This document shows, in pieces, positions 27,507-34,306 of a stretch of 42,540 nt of DNA. The DNA lies in NCBI GenBank assembly GCA_023451825.1, contig JAEXYA010000057.1, positions 1-42,540 on the forward strand, given 5' to 3'. A program made the position numbers and the translations under genes. The stretch comes from Pseudomonadota bacterium. GTDB taxonomy: Bacteria; Pseudomonadota; Alphaproteobacteria; Rhizobiales; Xanthobacteraceae. The notes below the pieces were generated by a model, which was given only the letters and a program-made list of their open reading frames with translations, searched no databases and was not told the origin of the DNA. Each line of letters opens with the position of its first letter. The first letter of the stretch is position 1.

Positions 27507-27962
27507 TTACAAACTACCCTTGCTCAGATAGCGCCATGCCACTGCAAGCACGATCAGGCCGATGAAGATCAACGCCACCGGCATTTTCTTTTTCTCACGC
27601 GGCGGCGGGGTGTCCGGCTTGATGCGGCGGAAGGGAGTGACGTTGTCGCGGTTGTTCTGATTGTTGTCGGACATGAGCTTTGGTTTCGGAGCCGGCTTGA
27701 TCACCGGCGCGGAGCCGGTACCGCCCATGCGGGCATAGTAATGGCGATAGACGGTCTGGATGGTCGTCTCGGCCGCCGCGGATTCGGCCTGTTTGCCACG
27801 CGCCAACAGGGCAAGATAGCCGGCGAAGAAGGTCTGGGCTTCTTGGGGCAGGGCATCGACGCTTTTCAGCTTCGACATCATCAGCCAGGTCGCGAAATCG
27901 GCCCGCGCCTCGTCATTGGCGCGCCTGGCGATTTCCAGATTGGAATCTGTCGTCGACGGCAT
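27507..27962 (-). CDS. Unknown protein with C-terminal transmembrane anchor
   Basis: Not recognised. The 151-residue product has a helical, Ala-rich N-terminal region (about 1-90) with no cysteines, then a Pro/Lys/Asn-rich low-complexity linker (NNQNNRDN, PPPREKKK), then one hydrophobic helix at the very end (MPVALIFIGLIVLAVAWRYL) with five residues after it. That layout suggests a cytoplasmic domain anchored by its tail to the inner membrane. The ATG at 27962 is preferred over one 45 bases upstream, which would add a Cys/Arg-rich stretch. It is followed by a repeat and preceded by the tRNA on the same strand. Confidence 0.7.
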   Translation of the reverse strand: MPSTTDSNLEIARRANDEARADFATWLMMSKLKSVDALPQEAQTFFAGYLALLARGKQAESAAAETTIQTVYRHYYARMGGTGSAPVIKPAPKPKLMSDNNQNNRDNVTPFRRIKPDTPPPREKKKMPVALIFIGLIVLAVAWRYLSKGSL

Positions 27963-28109
27963 CTTCGTCTCACACCCGCAATAGGGCGATTGTCTGCGCA
28001 ACCTCACCCGAATTCAAGCGACATGGATGAACGCGCGACAATACGGCCGCAAGGCGGCGGTAGCCGACAGGGAGTGAGATAAGCTTAATGATTCCGGAGC
28101 GGGAAGTTC

Positions 28110-28184
<75 letters not shown>

Positions 28185-28225
28185 ATCCTAGAAGCGGCAA
28201 CGATGGTGCGCCGCCGACGCGCGGA

Positions 28226-28254
28226 CATATGCCAAATGCCGGCGGCGATTGCAA
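28226..28254 (-). promoter_or_regulatory. Possible promoter of tRNA-Gly
   Basis: On the minus strand TTGCAA (28249-28254) and CATATG (28226-28231) are 17 bases apart, and the predicted start lies about 35 bases before the tRNA. Both boxes are imperfect, so this is only a candidate. Confidence 0.3.
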
Positions 28255-28481
28255 CAGAAAGACGAAGGAATGTTGCCAAGTTCCGCAAATGATGTGTTTC
28301 GGCGGTTTTGACCTGCCAAATCCCCGAATAACCCCGAAAACACGCGGTTTGCGGCTCCTCGCCACGTTCCGCGGCAATGCGGTCGGCGCGATCCAATTGC
28401 AAAATCCTGTCACGAACGCCATTTATGCGCTTCGGGCGTGCTAGAAGCGCGCAGAAATTTCCCGATACAGGTGAGGTTGAC

Positions 28482-29402
28482 GTGACCATTATCGAACAGG
28501 GCGGCGAACCCGCATCCCAGGCAGGGTCCGCCCTCATCAAGGACACCACCACCCGCACCTTCATGCAGGACGTGATCGAGGAATCGAAGCACCAGCCGGT
28601 GCTGATCGACTTCTGGGCGCCCTGGTGCGGCCCGTGCCGGCAGCTGACCCCGATCATCGAGAAGGCCGTCACCGCCGCCAAGGGGCGCGTGAAGCTGGTG
28701 AAGATGAATATCGACGAGAATCCGGAGATTCCGGGCCAGATGGGCATCCAGTCCATCCCAGCGGTGATCGCCTTCGTCGATGGCCGCCCGGCCGACGGCT
28801 TCATGGGCGCCGTGCCCGAGAGCCAAATCAACGATTTCATCAACAAGATCACCGCCGGCCGCCCCGGCGCCGAGCCGACCACGGCCGAGTTGCTGGAAGA
28901 AGCCGAAGGCATTCTGGCCGAAGGCGATCCGGCCACCGCCGCATCGATCTATGGCGAGATCATTGCCGCCGACGCCGGCAATATTGCTGCGATTGCCGGC
29001 CTCGCCAGTTGCTATGTCGCCACCGGCGCCATCGAACAGGCCAAGCAGACGCTGGAACTGGTCCCCGCCGCGAAGCGCGAGGATGCCGCCGTGAAGGCGG
29101 TCCAGGCCAAGATCGATCTGGTCGAACAGGCCAGCGCGCTCGGCCCGGTGACCGAGCTCGAACAGAAGGTCGCCGCCGATCCGCTCGATCATCAGGCCCG
29201 TTTCGATCTCGCAGTGGCACTCAACGGCGCTGGCCAGCGCGAGGCGGCGGTGACGCATCTGCTCGAAATCGTGAAGCGCGACCGCAAATGGAACGAGGAC
29301 GGCGCCCGCAAGCAGCTGCTGCAGTTCTTCGAGGCCTGGGGCCCGGTGGACGAGGCAACCGTTGACGGCCGCCGCCGTTTGTCCACGATCCTGTTCGCCT
29401 AA
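28482..29402 (+). CDS. Thioredoxin-TPR chaperone, CnoX/YbbN family
   Basis: A 306-residue cytosolic protein. Residues about 20-125 are a thioredoxin domain with VLIDFWAPWCGPCRQLTPIIE; WCGPC is intact, whereas E. coli CnoX has lost one active cysteine. IPAVIAF carries the cis-Pro. The rest (about 135-306) is a helical TPR-like domain: AELLEEAEGILAEGDPATAASIYGEI and LDHQARFDLAVALNGAGQREAAV. CnoX proteins hold unfolded clients for GroEL and protect them from oxidation. The GTG at 28482 is preceded by AGGTGAGG; a longer frame from 28377 has no such site. It is followed by LON and Trm112 genes, spaced 32 and 14 bases. Confidence 0.93.
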   Translation: MTIIEQGGEPASQAGSALIKDTTTRTFMQDVIEESKHQPVLIDFWAPWCGPCRQLTPIIEKAVTAAKGRVKLVKMNIDENPEIPGQMGIQSIPAVIAFVDGRPADGFMGAVPESQINDFINKITAGRPGAEPTTAELLEEAEGILAEGDPATAASIYGEIIAADAGNIAAIAGLASCYVATGAIEQAKQTLELVPAAKREDAAVKAVQAKIDLVEQASALGPVTELEQKVAADPLDHQARFDLAVALNGAGQREAAVTHLLEIVKRDRKWNEDGARKQLLQFFEAWGPVDEATVDGRRRLSTILFA

Positions 29403-29434
29403 TCCGCATCCACCATCGGCAAGCGAGACCGGAC

Positions 29435-30109
29435 ATGCCCATCAATGCCGACTATCGCGGCCCGGCCGAACTGCCGGAAGTGATTCCGGTTTTCCCATTG
29501 CCGGGCGCTTTGCTGCTGCCGCGCGGGCAGATGCCGCTCAACATTTTCGAGCAGCGCTATCTGGCGATGGTGGACGACGCGTTCCGCGACGGCCATCGCC
29601 TGATCGGCATGATCCAGCCCGATGCCGTGCATTCGGACGACGACGAGCATCCGTCGCTGTTCAAGGTCGGTTGTGTCGGCCGCATCACCCAGCTCGCCGA
29701 ATCCGGCGACGGCCGCTACATCCTCGAACTCACCGGCGTATCGCGCTTCGAGGTCGTCGAGGAATTGTCGGTGCTGACGCAGTATCGCCAGTGCAAGGTC
29801 GATTACTTCCCCTTCGTCGATGATTTCACCGCGCGCAAGGGCGAAGACGACGTCGATCGCGCCGCTCTGCTGGCCGCACTCGGTGATTTCCTCAAGGTGA
29901 ACAATCTCAAGGTGGACTGGGATGGCATCCGCAAGGCGCCGAACGAGGCGCTGGTGAATGCTTTGGCCATGATGTCGCCCTACGGTCCGCCGGAAAAACA
30001 GGCGATGCTGGAAGCGCCGGACCTGAAGACCCGCGCCGAAATCCTGATCGCCATCACCGAGATGGACCTCGCCAAGAAACGCACCAGCGGCGACCCGCCG
30101 CTGCAGTAA
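29435..30109 (+). CDS. Stand-alone LON substrate-binding domain protein
   Basis: A 224-residue protein consisting of only the Lon N-terminal domain: VIPVFPLPGALLLPRGQMPLNIFEQRYLAMVDDA near 16-50, SLFKVGCVGRITQLAESGDGRYILELTGVSRFEV near 74-107, and a helical C-terminus. The ATPase and Ser-Lys protease domains of Lon are absent. The molecular role of such solo LON proteins is not established; binding of unfolded or specific proteins is the expected property. Its place between a CnoX-like chaperone and a Trm112-like protein suggests a small proteostasis operon in alphaproteobacteria. Confidence 0.93.
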   Translation: MPINADYRGPAELPEVIPVFPLPGALLLPRGQMPLNIFEQRYLAMVDDAFRDGHRLIGMIQPDAVHSDDDEHPSLFKVGCVGRITQLAESGDGRYILELTGVSRFEVVEELSVLTQYRQCKVDYFPFVDDFTARKGEDDVDRAALLAALGDFLKVNNLKVDWDGIRKAPNEALVNALAMMSPYGPPEKQAMLEAPDLKTRAEILIAITEMDLAKKRTSGDPPLQ

Positions 30110-30123
30110 TCCGGAGCTTTTCA

Positions 30124-30318
30124 ATGAACACGACGACCGAGCCGCAGGACGGCACAGATCCAAAACTGCTCGAAATCCTGGTGTGCCCGGTGACCAAGGG
30201 TCAGCTGGAATTCGATGCGGGCCGCCAGGAGCTGATCTCCCGCTCGGCCAAGCTCGCTTACCCGATCCGCGACGGCATCCCGATCATGCTGCCGGAAGAA
30301 GCGCGGAAGATCGATTGA
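30124..30318 (+). CDS. Trm112/YcaR-like protein (UPF0434)
   Basis: A 64-residue protein: DPKLLEILVCPVTKGQLEF with one cysteine near residue 21, and AYPIRDGIPIMLPEEARKID at the end, both signatures of the Trm112-like family. Eukaryotic Trm112 activates several methyltransferases; bacterial members are suspected to do likewise but partners are unknown. Only one Cys is present, so a full zinc-binding site as in eukaryotic Trm112 is not expected. It starts 14 bases after the LON gene with a CCGGAG site, as the last gene of the cnoX-LON operon; a repeat follows. Confidence 0.9.
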   Translation: MNTTTEPQDGTDPKLLEILVCPVTKGQLEFDAGRQELISRSAKLAYPIRDGIPIMLPEEARKID

Positions 30319-30328
30319 GCGCAGAATC

Positions 30329-30414
30329 GTAGGGCGGATAAGCGCCGCGTAATCCGCCGCGGAGTTTCGATTTTGACTTCGGCCGGCGGATTACGCTGCG
30401 CTTATCCGCCCTAC
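30329..30414. repeat. Palindromic repeat (GTAGGGCGGATAAGCG family), copy 2
   Basis: Inverted arms GTAGGGCGGATAAGCG(C)CGCGTAATCCGCC and their complement around GGAGTTTCGATTTTGACTTC. It lies between the converging Trm112-like and UbiH-like genes, ending eight bases before the latter's stop. Confidence 0.85.
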
Positions 30415-30422
30415 GGGCCGAG

Positions 30423-31652
30423 CTAAATCGCCTCGCCCTTGAGCAGACGCGGCACTTCCCCCGACAATCCTGCCGCCTGCTTGATGAACGCACCTTTCAG
30501 CGGCGGCAGGCGATCGACGATCCCTAATCCGATGTCGCGGATGCTGCGTACAAACGGCAGATCGTTCGAGAACATGAAGTTCAGCACGTTTGTCGCAAGG
30601 CCCATGCTCATGGTGTCGAACCGGCGCCAGCGCTGATAGCGCTCCAGCACGTCGCTCTGGCCAAAATCCATGCCCAGCCGCGCGGCATTGACGATGCTTT
30701 CCGCCAGCGCCGCGACATCCTTCAGACCCATATTGAGCCCCTGCCCCGCGATCGGATGGATCACATGGGCGGCGTCGCCGATCAGGGCGAGGCGCTCGCC
30801 GATGAAGGAGCGGGCGACAAAATAGCCGAGCGGGAATGCGCGCGGCTTGTCGAGCGCCTTCACCTCGCCGAGATGCAGGCCGAAGCGACGCTCCAGCTCG
30901 GCATGGAATTCGTCGTCCGGCAGCGCCACGATGCGCTCGGCATCGGTCCGCTTCTCCGTCCACACCAGCGACGAGCGATTGCCTTTGAGCGGCAGGATCG
31001 CAAACGGGCCAGCCGGCAGAAAATGCTCTTCCGCGCGGCCTTCGTGATCGCGCTCATGACCGACAGTGACGACGATGCCGGATTGGTCGTAATCCCAGCC
31101 ATGGGTCGCGATCCCTGCCCGCTCGCGCAGTCTTGACCGCGCGCCATCCGCCGCCACCAGCAGCGCTGCCTCGATCACACTGCCGTCGCCAAGTGTAACG
31201 CTGACGCCATCGGACCGCGCATCGAACGTCGTCACCGGCGTTGCGCGCAGATCGATCCCGGCGGCTTCGGTGCGCTGGACCAGTTCGTCAATCAGGCGGC
31301 GATTCTCGACCATATGGGCGAACGGCTCGCCCGGCTCGACTTCGCCGGCAAAGGTGAGAAAGGTCGGCCGCACGGCGTCATCGACCTTGGAATCCGTGAC
31401 CACCATGTCGAGGATCGGCTGCGCCTCCGCGGCAACGGCCTCCCAGACGCCGATGGCATCGAACATCCGCCGGCAGGCTGCCACAATGGCCGACGCGCGC
31501 GGATCGCGGCTTGGCCGCGTCGTCAGCGCGGGATCGGCCACGATCACCGGCACATCCGGCCCGAGCCCCTGGCGCAGCGCCAAAGCCAGCGCCAGCCCGG
31601 CGAATGCGCCACCGCCGATCACGATGCCTTTTTGGCCCTTTTGTGCCGCCAT
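30423..31652 (-). CDS. UbiH/COQ6-type FAD-dependent hydroxylase
   Basis: A 409-residue flavoprotein monooxygenase of the ubiquinone-biosynthesis hydroxylase family. GIVIGGGAFAGLALALAL near residues 9-26 binds FAD, LLVAADGARSRLRERAGI near 167-184 is the DG motif, and LALIGDAAHVIHPIAGQGLNMGLKD near 290-315 is the second FAD motif with the family's HPIAGQGLN core. In alphaproteobacteria one such enzyme may hydroxylate more than one ring position, so I do not choose between ubiH, ubiF and ubiL. The ATG at 31652 has an AGGAA site; an upstream frame adds 37 unconserved residues. It is divergent from tesB. Confidence 0.9.
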   Translation of the reverse strand: MAAQKGQKGIVIGGGAFAGLALALALRQGLGPDVPVIVADPALTTRPSRDPRASAIVAACRRMFDAIGVWEAVAAEAQPILDMVVTDSKVDDAVRPTFLTFAGEVEPGEPFAHMVENRRLIDELVQRTEAAGIDLRATPVTTFDARSDGVSVTLGDGSVIEAALLVAADGARSRLRERAGIATHGWDYDQSGIVVTVGHERDHEGRAEEHFLPAGPFAILPLKGNRSSLVWTEKRTDAERIVALPDDEFHAELERRFGLHLGEVKALDKPRAFPLGYFVARSFIGERLALIGDAAHVIHPIAGQGLNMGLKDVAALAESIVNAARLGMDFGQSDVLERYQRWRRFDTMSMGLATNVLNFMFSNDLPFVRSIRDIGLGIVDRLPPLKGAFIKQAAGLSGEVPRLLKGEAI

Positions 31653-31789
31653 GATACCCGTTCCTGCTGTTGCCACGCGCTTATAGCTGGGCGAAACAGG
31701 AATGCGAAACAAGGGCTGGGAACCATGACCTGGATCATGAGCCCTTGGTGAATCGACCGTCACGCAGCCGCCTCACGAAAGACGCCGAC

Positions 31790-32665
31790 ATGTCCAAGAG
31801 CCTGATCGATCTGATCGACATCCTCGATCTCGAAACCATCGAGGTGAACATGTTCCGCGGCCGCAGCCCGAAGACGCGCTGGCAGCGCGTGTTCGGCGGC
31901 CAGGTGATCGGCCAGGCGCTGGTCGCCTCGGTGCGCACGGTGGAAGGCCGCATGCCGCATTCGCTGCATTGCTATTTCATCCTGCCCGGCGATCCGCAGA
32001 TTCCGATCATCTACGAGGTCGAGCGCCTGCGCGACGGCAAGAGCTATTCGACCCGTCGCGTCACCGCGATCCAGCACGGCCAGGCGATTTTCTCCATGAT
32101 GGTCTCCTTCCATGCCGAGGAAGAAGATTCGTTCAACCACTTCGACCCGATGCCCGACGTGCCGCCGCCGGACAAACTTTCCGCCGAAGAAGTGGCGAAA
32201 GATTCGATCATCGAAAAGATGCCGGACTACATCCGCCGTTATTACGAGAGCGATCGCCCGATCGAGCTGCGCCCGGTGGAATTCCAGCGCTATGCCGGCG
32301 AAAAAATCCCGGACGGCCGCATCAATTTCTGGATCCGCACCGCGGCCAAATTGCCGGACGATCAGGCGCTGCACATGTGCGCTTTGGCCTATGCGTCGGA
32401 TTTCTCGCTGCTGGATTCCATCATGTCACGCTACGGCCGCACGCTGTTCGACGGCCAGGCCATGGCGGCGAGCCTCGATCACGCGATGTGGTTTCACCGC
32501 CCGTTCCGCGCCGACGAATGGCTGCTCTACAGCCAGGATTCGCCGAGCGCGCAGAACGGCCGCGGCCTCGCCCGCGGCATGATCTTCAAGCCCGACGGCA
32601 CGTTGGTGGCATCCGTCGCGCAAGAAGGCTCGGTGCGCGAGCGCCGCGAAAAGCCGAAGGGCTGA
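31790..32665 (+). CDS. tesB: Acyl-CoA thioesterase II
   Basis: A 291-residue double hot-dog thioesterase hydrolysing medium- and long-chain acyl-CoA to acid and CoA. Motifs: RWQRVFGGQVIGQALVA near 33-49, ALAYASDFSLLDSI with the active Asp near 204, SLDHAMWFHRPFRADEWLLY near 225-244, where E. coli has ATIDHSMW, and VASVAQEGSVRE near 270-281 with the catalytic Gln. The length and motif spacing match E. coli TesB. The start was taken at MSKSLIDL; the longer upstream frame overlaps the divergent UbiH promoter region. A palindromic repeat follows six bases after the stop. Confidence 0.94.
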   Translation: MSKSLIDLIDILDLETIEVNMFRGRSPKTRWQRVFGGQVIGQALVASVRTVEGRMPHSLHCYFILPGDPQIPIIYEVERLRDGKSYSTRRVTAIQHGQAIFSMMVSFHAEEEDSFNHFDPMPDVPPPDKLSAEEVAKDSIIEKMPDYIRRYYESDRPIELRPVEFQRYAGEKIPDGRINFWIRTAAKLPDDQALHMCALAYASDFSLLDSIMSRYGRTLFDGQAMAASLDHAMWFHRPFRADEWLLYSQDSPSAQNGRGLARGMIFKPDGTLVASVAQEGSVRERREKPKG

Positions 32666-32670
32666 GCCTT

Positions 32671-32751
32671 GTAGGATGGGTTGAGCGAAGCGATACCCAT
32701 CACGGCCGGGCGCCTGTGGTGATGGGTATCGCTTCGCTCCACCCATCCTAC
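32671..32751. repeat. Palindromic repeat (GTAGGATGGGTTGAGCG family), copy 4
   Basis: Same 81-bp structure as the copy at 7763-7843, with the outer arms identical over the first 32 bases but the inner spacer reversed, as expected for a palindromic element inserted in either orientation. It separates tesB from the YciI gene on the same strand. Confidence 0.85.
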
Positions 32752-32779
32752 GGCCTTGAGCAAATTGCGGGAGATCCAC

Positions 32780-33076
32780 GTGCCCTACGTCATCGAAACC
32801 TTCGACAGGCCCGACAGCCAGGCCATCCGCGCCGAGCATCGCCCGGCCCATCTCGCCTTCCTCGCCGAGCACGCGAAGAAGCTGCTCGCCTGTGGCGCCA
32901 AGCTGCATGACGACGGCAGTGACATGGGCGGCGGCATCTATGTGCTCGACACCGAGGATCGTGCGGAGGCGGAAGCTTTCATCGCCGCCGATCCGTTCAC
33001 CAAAGCCGAGCTGTTCGAACGCGTCAGCATCGTCCGGCAACGCCGGCCCTATGTGGGCGGTGTCTGCCTTTTGTAG
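32780..33076 (+). CDS. YciI-like protein
   Basis: A 98-residue alpha+beta dimeric protein of the YciI/YCII family. The N-terminal part shows AIRAEHRPAHLAFLAEHAKKLLACGA with the His and Arg residues of the proposed active site, the middle DDGSDMGGGIYVLDTEDRAEAEAFIAADPFTKAELFERVSI and the end RRPYVG. The family is related to ferredoxin-like enzymes such as EthD and muconolactone isomerase, with function mostly unknown. GTG at 32780 follows a GGGAG site, so I prefer it to the TTG at 32756. It lies 74 bases before glnK but is probably not part of the nitrogen operon. Confidence 0.88.
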   Translation: MPYVIETFDRPDSQAIRAEHRPAHLAFLAEHAKKLLACGAKLHDDGSDMGGGIYVLDTEDRAEAEAFIAADPFTKAELFERVSIVRQRRPYVGGVCLL

Positions 33077-33120
33077 GTGTCGCGCCCTATGGCCATGTGT
33101 CGCATGATTGCGTAAGCAAG

Positions 33121-33138
33121 GTTTGGGATTGCCCAAAC
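33121..33138. promoter_or_regulatory. Inverted repeat just before glnK (first copy)
   Basis: GTTTGGGATTGCCCAAAC has perfect 7-bp arms around ATTG and ends directly against the AGGAAG ribosome-binding site (33139-33144). It could be an RNA hairpin affecting translation or a protein site. No matching promoter can be named. Confidence 0.45.
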
Positions 33139-33150
33139 AGGAAGCCTGAC

Positions 33151-33489
33151 ATGAAGCTCGTTGTCGCGATCATCAAACCGTTCAAGCTCGATGAGGTGCG
33201 TCAGGCGCTGACCGCCATCGGCGTGCATGGCATGACCGTGACCGAGGTGAAGGGCTATGGCCGCCAGAAGGGCCATACCGAGATGTATCGCGGCGCCGAA
33301 TATATCGTGAATTTCCTGCCCAAGCTGCGCATCGAGATCGCGGTGGATTCCAGCCTTGCGGACAAGACCGTGGAAGTCCTCTCCACCAGCGCCCGCACCG
33401 GTCAGATCGGCGACGGCAAGATTTTCGTCACTCCCATCGATCGGGCTTTGCGCATCCGCACCGGCGAGACCGACAGCGACGCGTTGTAA
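33151..33489 (+). CDS. glnK: PII nitrogen-signalling protein, GlnK type (first copy)
   Basis: A 112-residue PII protein: trimeric sensor of 2-oxoglutarate and ATP/ADP that controls AmtB, nitrogenase and adenylyltransferase according to nitrogen status. The T-loop VKGYGRQKGHTEMYRGAEY places the uridylylation target Tyr at 51; the C-terminal TGQIGDGKIFVTPIDRALRIRTGE is the second PII signature. It differs from the second copy mainly at T-loop-flanking and C-terminal residues. No amtB follows; a 402-base gap separates it from the next glnK. Choice of glnK over glnB rests on the neighbouring amtB. Confidence 0.93.
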   Translation: MKLVVAIIKPFKLDEVRQALTAIGVHGMTVTEVKGYGRQKGHTEMYRGAEYIVNFLPKLRIEIAVDSSLADKTVEVLSTSARTGQIGDGKIFVTPIDRALRIRTGETDSDAL

Positions 33490-33775
33490 GCGCCCAGTCT
33501 CTCGAAATCGACTTGATTGAGTAAAGGCTTCCCTGCCCGCAGCAGCTGAATTGGCCTTCTTATTAGACATTCCCGAGCGATCTGCTCGAAATCTGCGTGG
33601 CGGAATACCAATTTCCTGCCTCTGACCTGAGCAAGATTGTGTCGGCAGCCTGTCATGCTTTTGTTTTAGGCAGGACTGGCTAGACTTTGAGCGCGACCGA
33701 ATAGCGCATTTCAGTGCCTTTGCTGCAAAGCGGTAAAAACTTCGCATTCACAGTCTGTTAGGCGTTTTTGGCGAG

Positions 33776-33792
33776 TTGGCACGGCATTTGAT
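33776..33792 (+). promoter_or_regulatory. Sigma-54-type promoter before second glnK
   Basis: TTGGCACGGCATTTGAT matches the sigma-54 consensus TGGCACG-N4-TTGC(A/T) with a perfect -24 element, correct spacing and one deviation: the -12 GC is GA. It lies about 100 bases before glnK. Nitrogen-controlled sigma-54/NtrC transcription of glnK-amtB is the norm in relatives. I could not find a clear NtrC site in the rest of the 402-base gap (33490-33891), which otherwise holds only small hairpins and no gene. Confidence 0.65.
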
Positions 33793-33854
33793 TCTGTCAG
33801 ATCAGGCTGCGACCGCGTTGTGAATGTCTCCGCGTGGGAACCTCAGTCGAGATC

Positions 33855-33873
33855 GCCCGACCGTTTGTCGGGC
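33855..33873 (+). promoter_or_regulatory. Leader hairpin before second glnK
   Basis: Perfect 7-bp stem GCCCGAC/GTCGGGC with a CGTTT loop, 18 bases before the ATG and upstream of a GGATAGGA ribosome-binding site. With the inverted repeat before the first glnK, both PII genes have a hairpin next to their ribosome-binding site. Confidence 0.4.
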
Positions 33874-33891
33874 CTAGCGGGGATAGGACCC

Positions 33892-34230
33892 ATGAAAATT
33901 GTTATGGCGATCATCAAGCCATTCAAGCTTGAGGAAGTCCGTGATGCCCTGACCGCCATTGGCGTTCACGGTTTGACGGTGACGGAAGTCAAAGGCTATG
34001 GCCGCCAGAAGGGCCACACCGAAATCTATCGCGGCGCCGAATACGCAGTGAGCTTCCTGCCGAAGATCAAGATCGAAGTCGCTGTCGCCACCGACCAGGT
34101 CGACAAGACCATCGACGCCATCTCGGCTGCCGCCAAGACCGGCCAGATCGGCGACGGCAAGATCTTCGTCATCAGCCTCGAACACGCCGTTCGTATCCGC
34201 ACCGGCGAGGCCGATGCCGCGGCGCTCTGA
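33892..34230 (+). CDS. glnK: PII nitrogen-signalling protein, GlnK type (second copy)
   Basis: A 112-residue PII paralogue of the gene at 33151, very similar over the first 50 residues (MKIVMAIIKPFKLEEVRDAL; T-loop YGRQKGHTEIYRGAEY with Tyr51). It differs more in the second half (KIKIEVAVATDQVDKTIDAISAA; KIFVISLEHAVRIRTGEADAAAL). It directly precedes amtB (76 bases), so this is the copy expected to gate the AmtB channel. A sigma-54-like promoter precedes it. In Rhodopseudomonas I recall glnK-amtB pairs lying side by side. Confidence 0.95.
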   Translation: MKIVMAIIKPFKLEEVRDALTAIGVHGLTVTEVKGYGRQKGHTEIYRGAEYAVSFLPKIKIEVAVATDQVDKTIDAISAAAKTGQIGDGKIFVISLEHAVRIRTGEADAAAL

Positions 34231-34306
34231 GCGCCCGCATCCCATGCTCGCTCCTTTTCATTCCATCAAAACTCACTTCAGTTTCTTCAATCAGGAGTCT
34301 CACAAC

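Noticed and set aside
33119..33133. Sigma-54 promoter before the first glnK
   Set aside because: A GG...GC pair is present but the spacing is nine bases, not ten, and the TGGCAC context is missing.
33490..33775. Decayed amtB between the two glnK genes
   Set aside because: I saw no AmtB-like segments in any frame of the gap; the loss hypothesis is kept only as an evolutionary inference.
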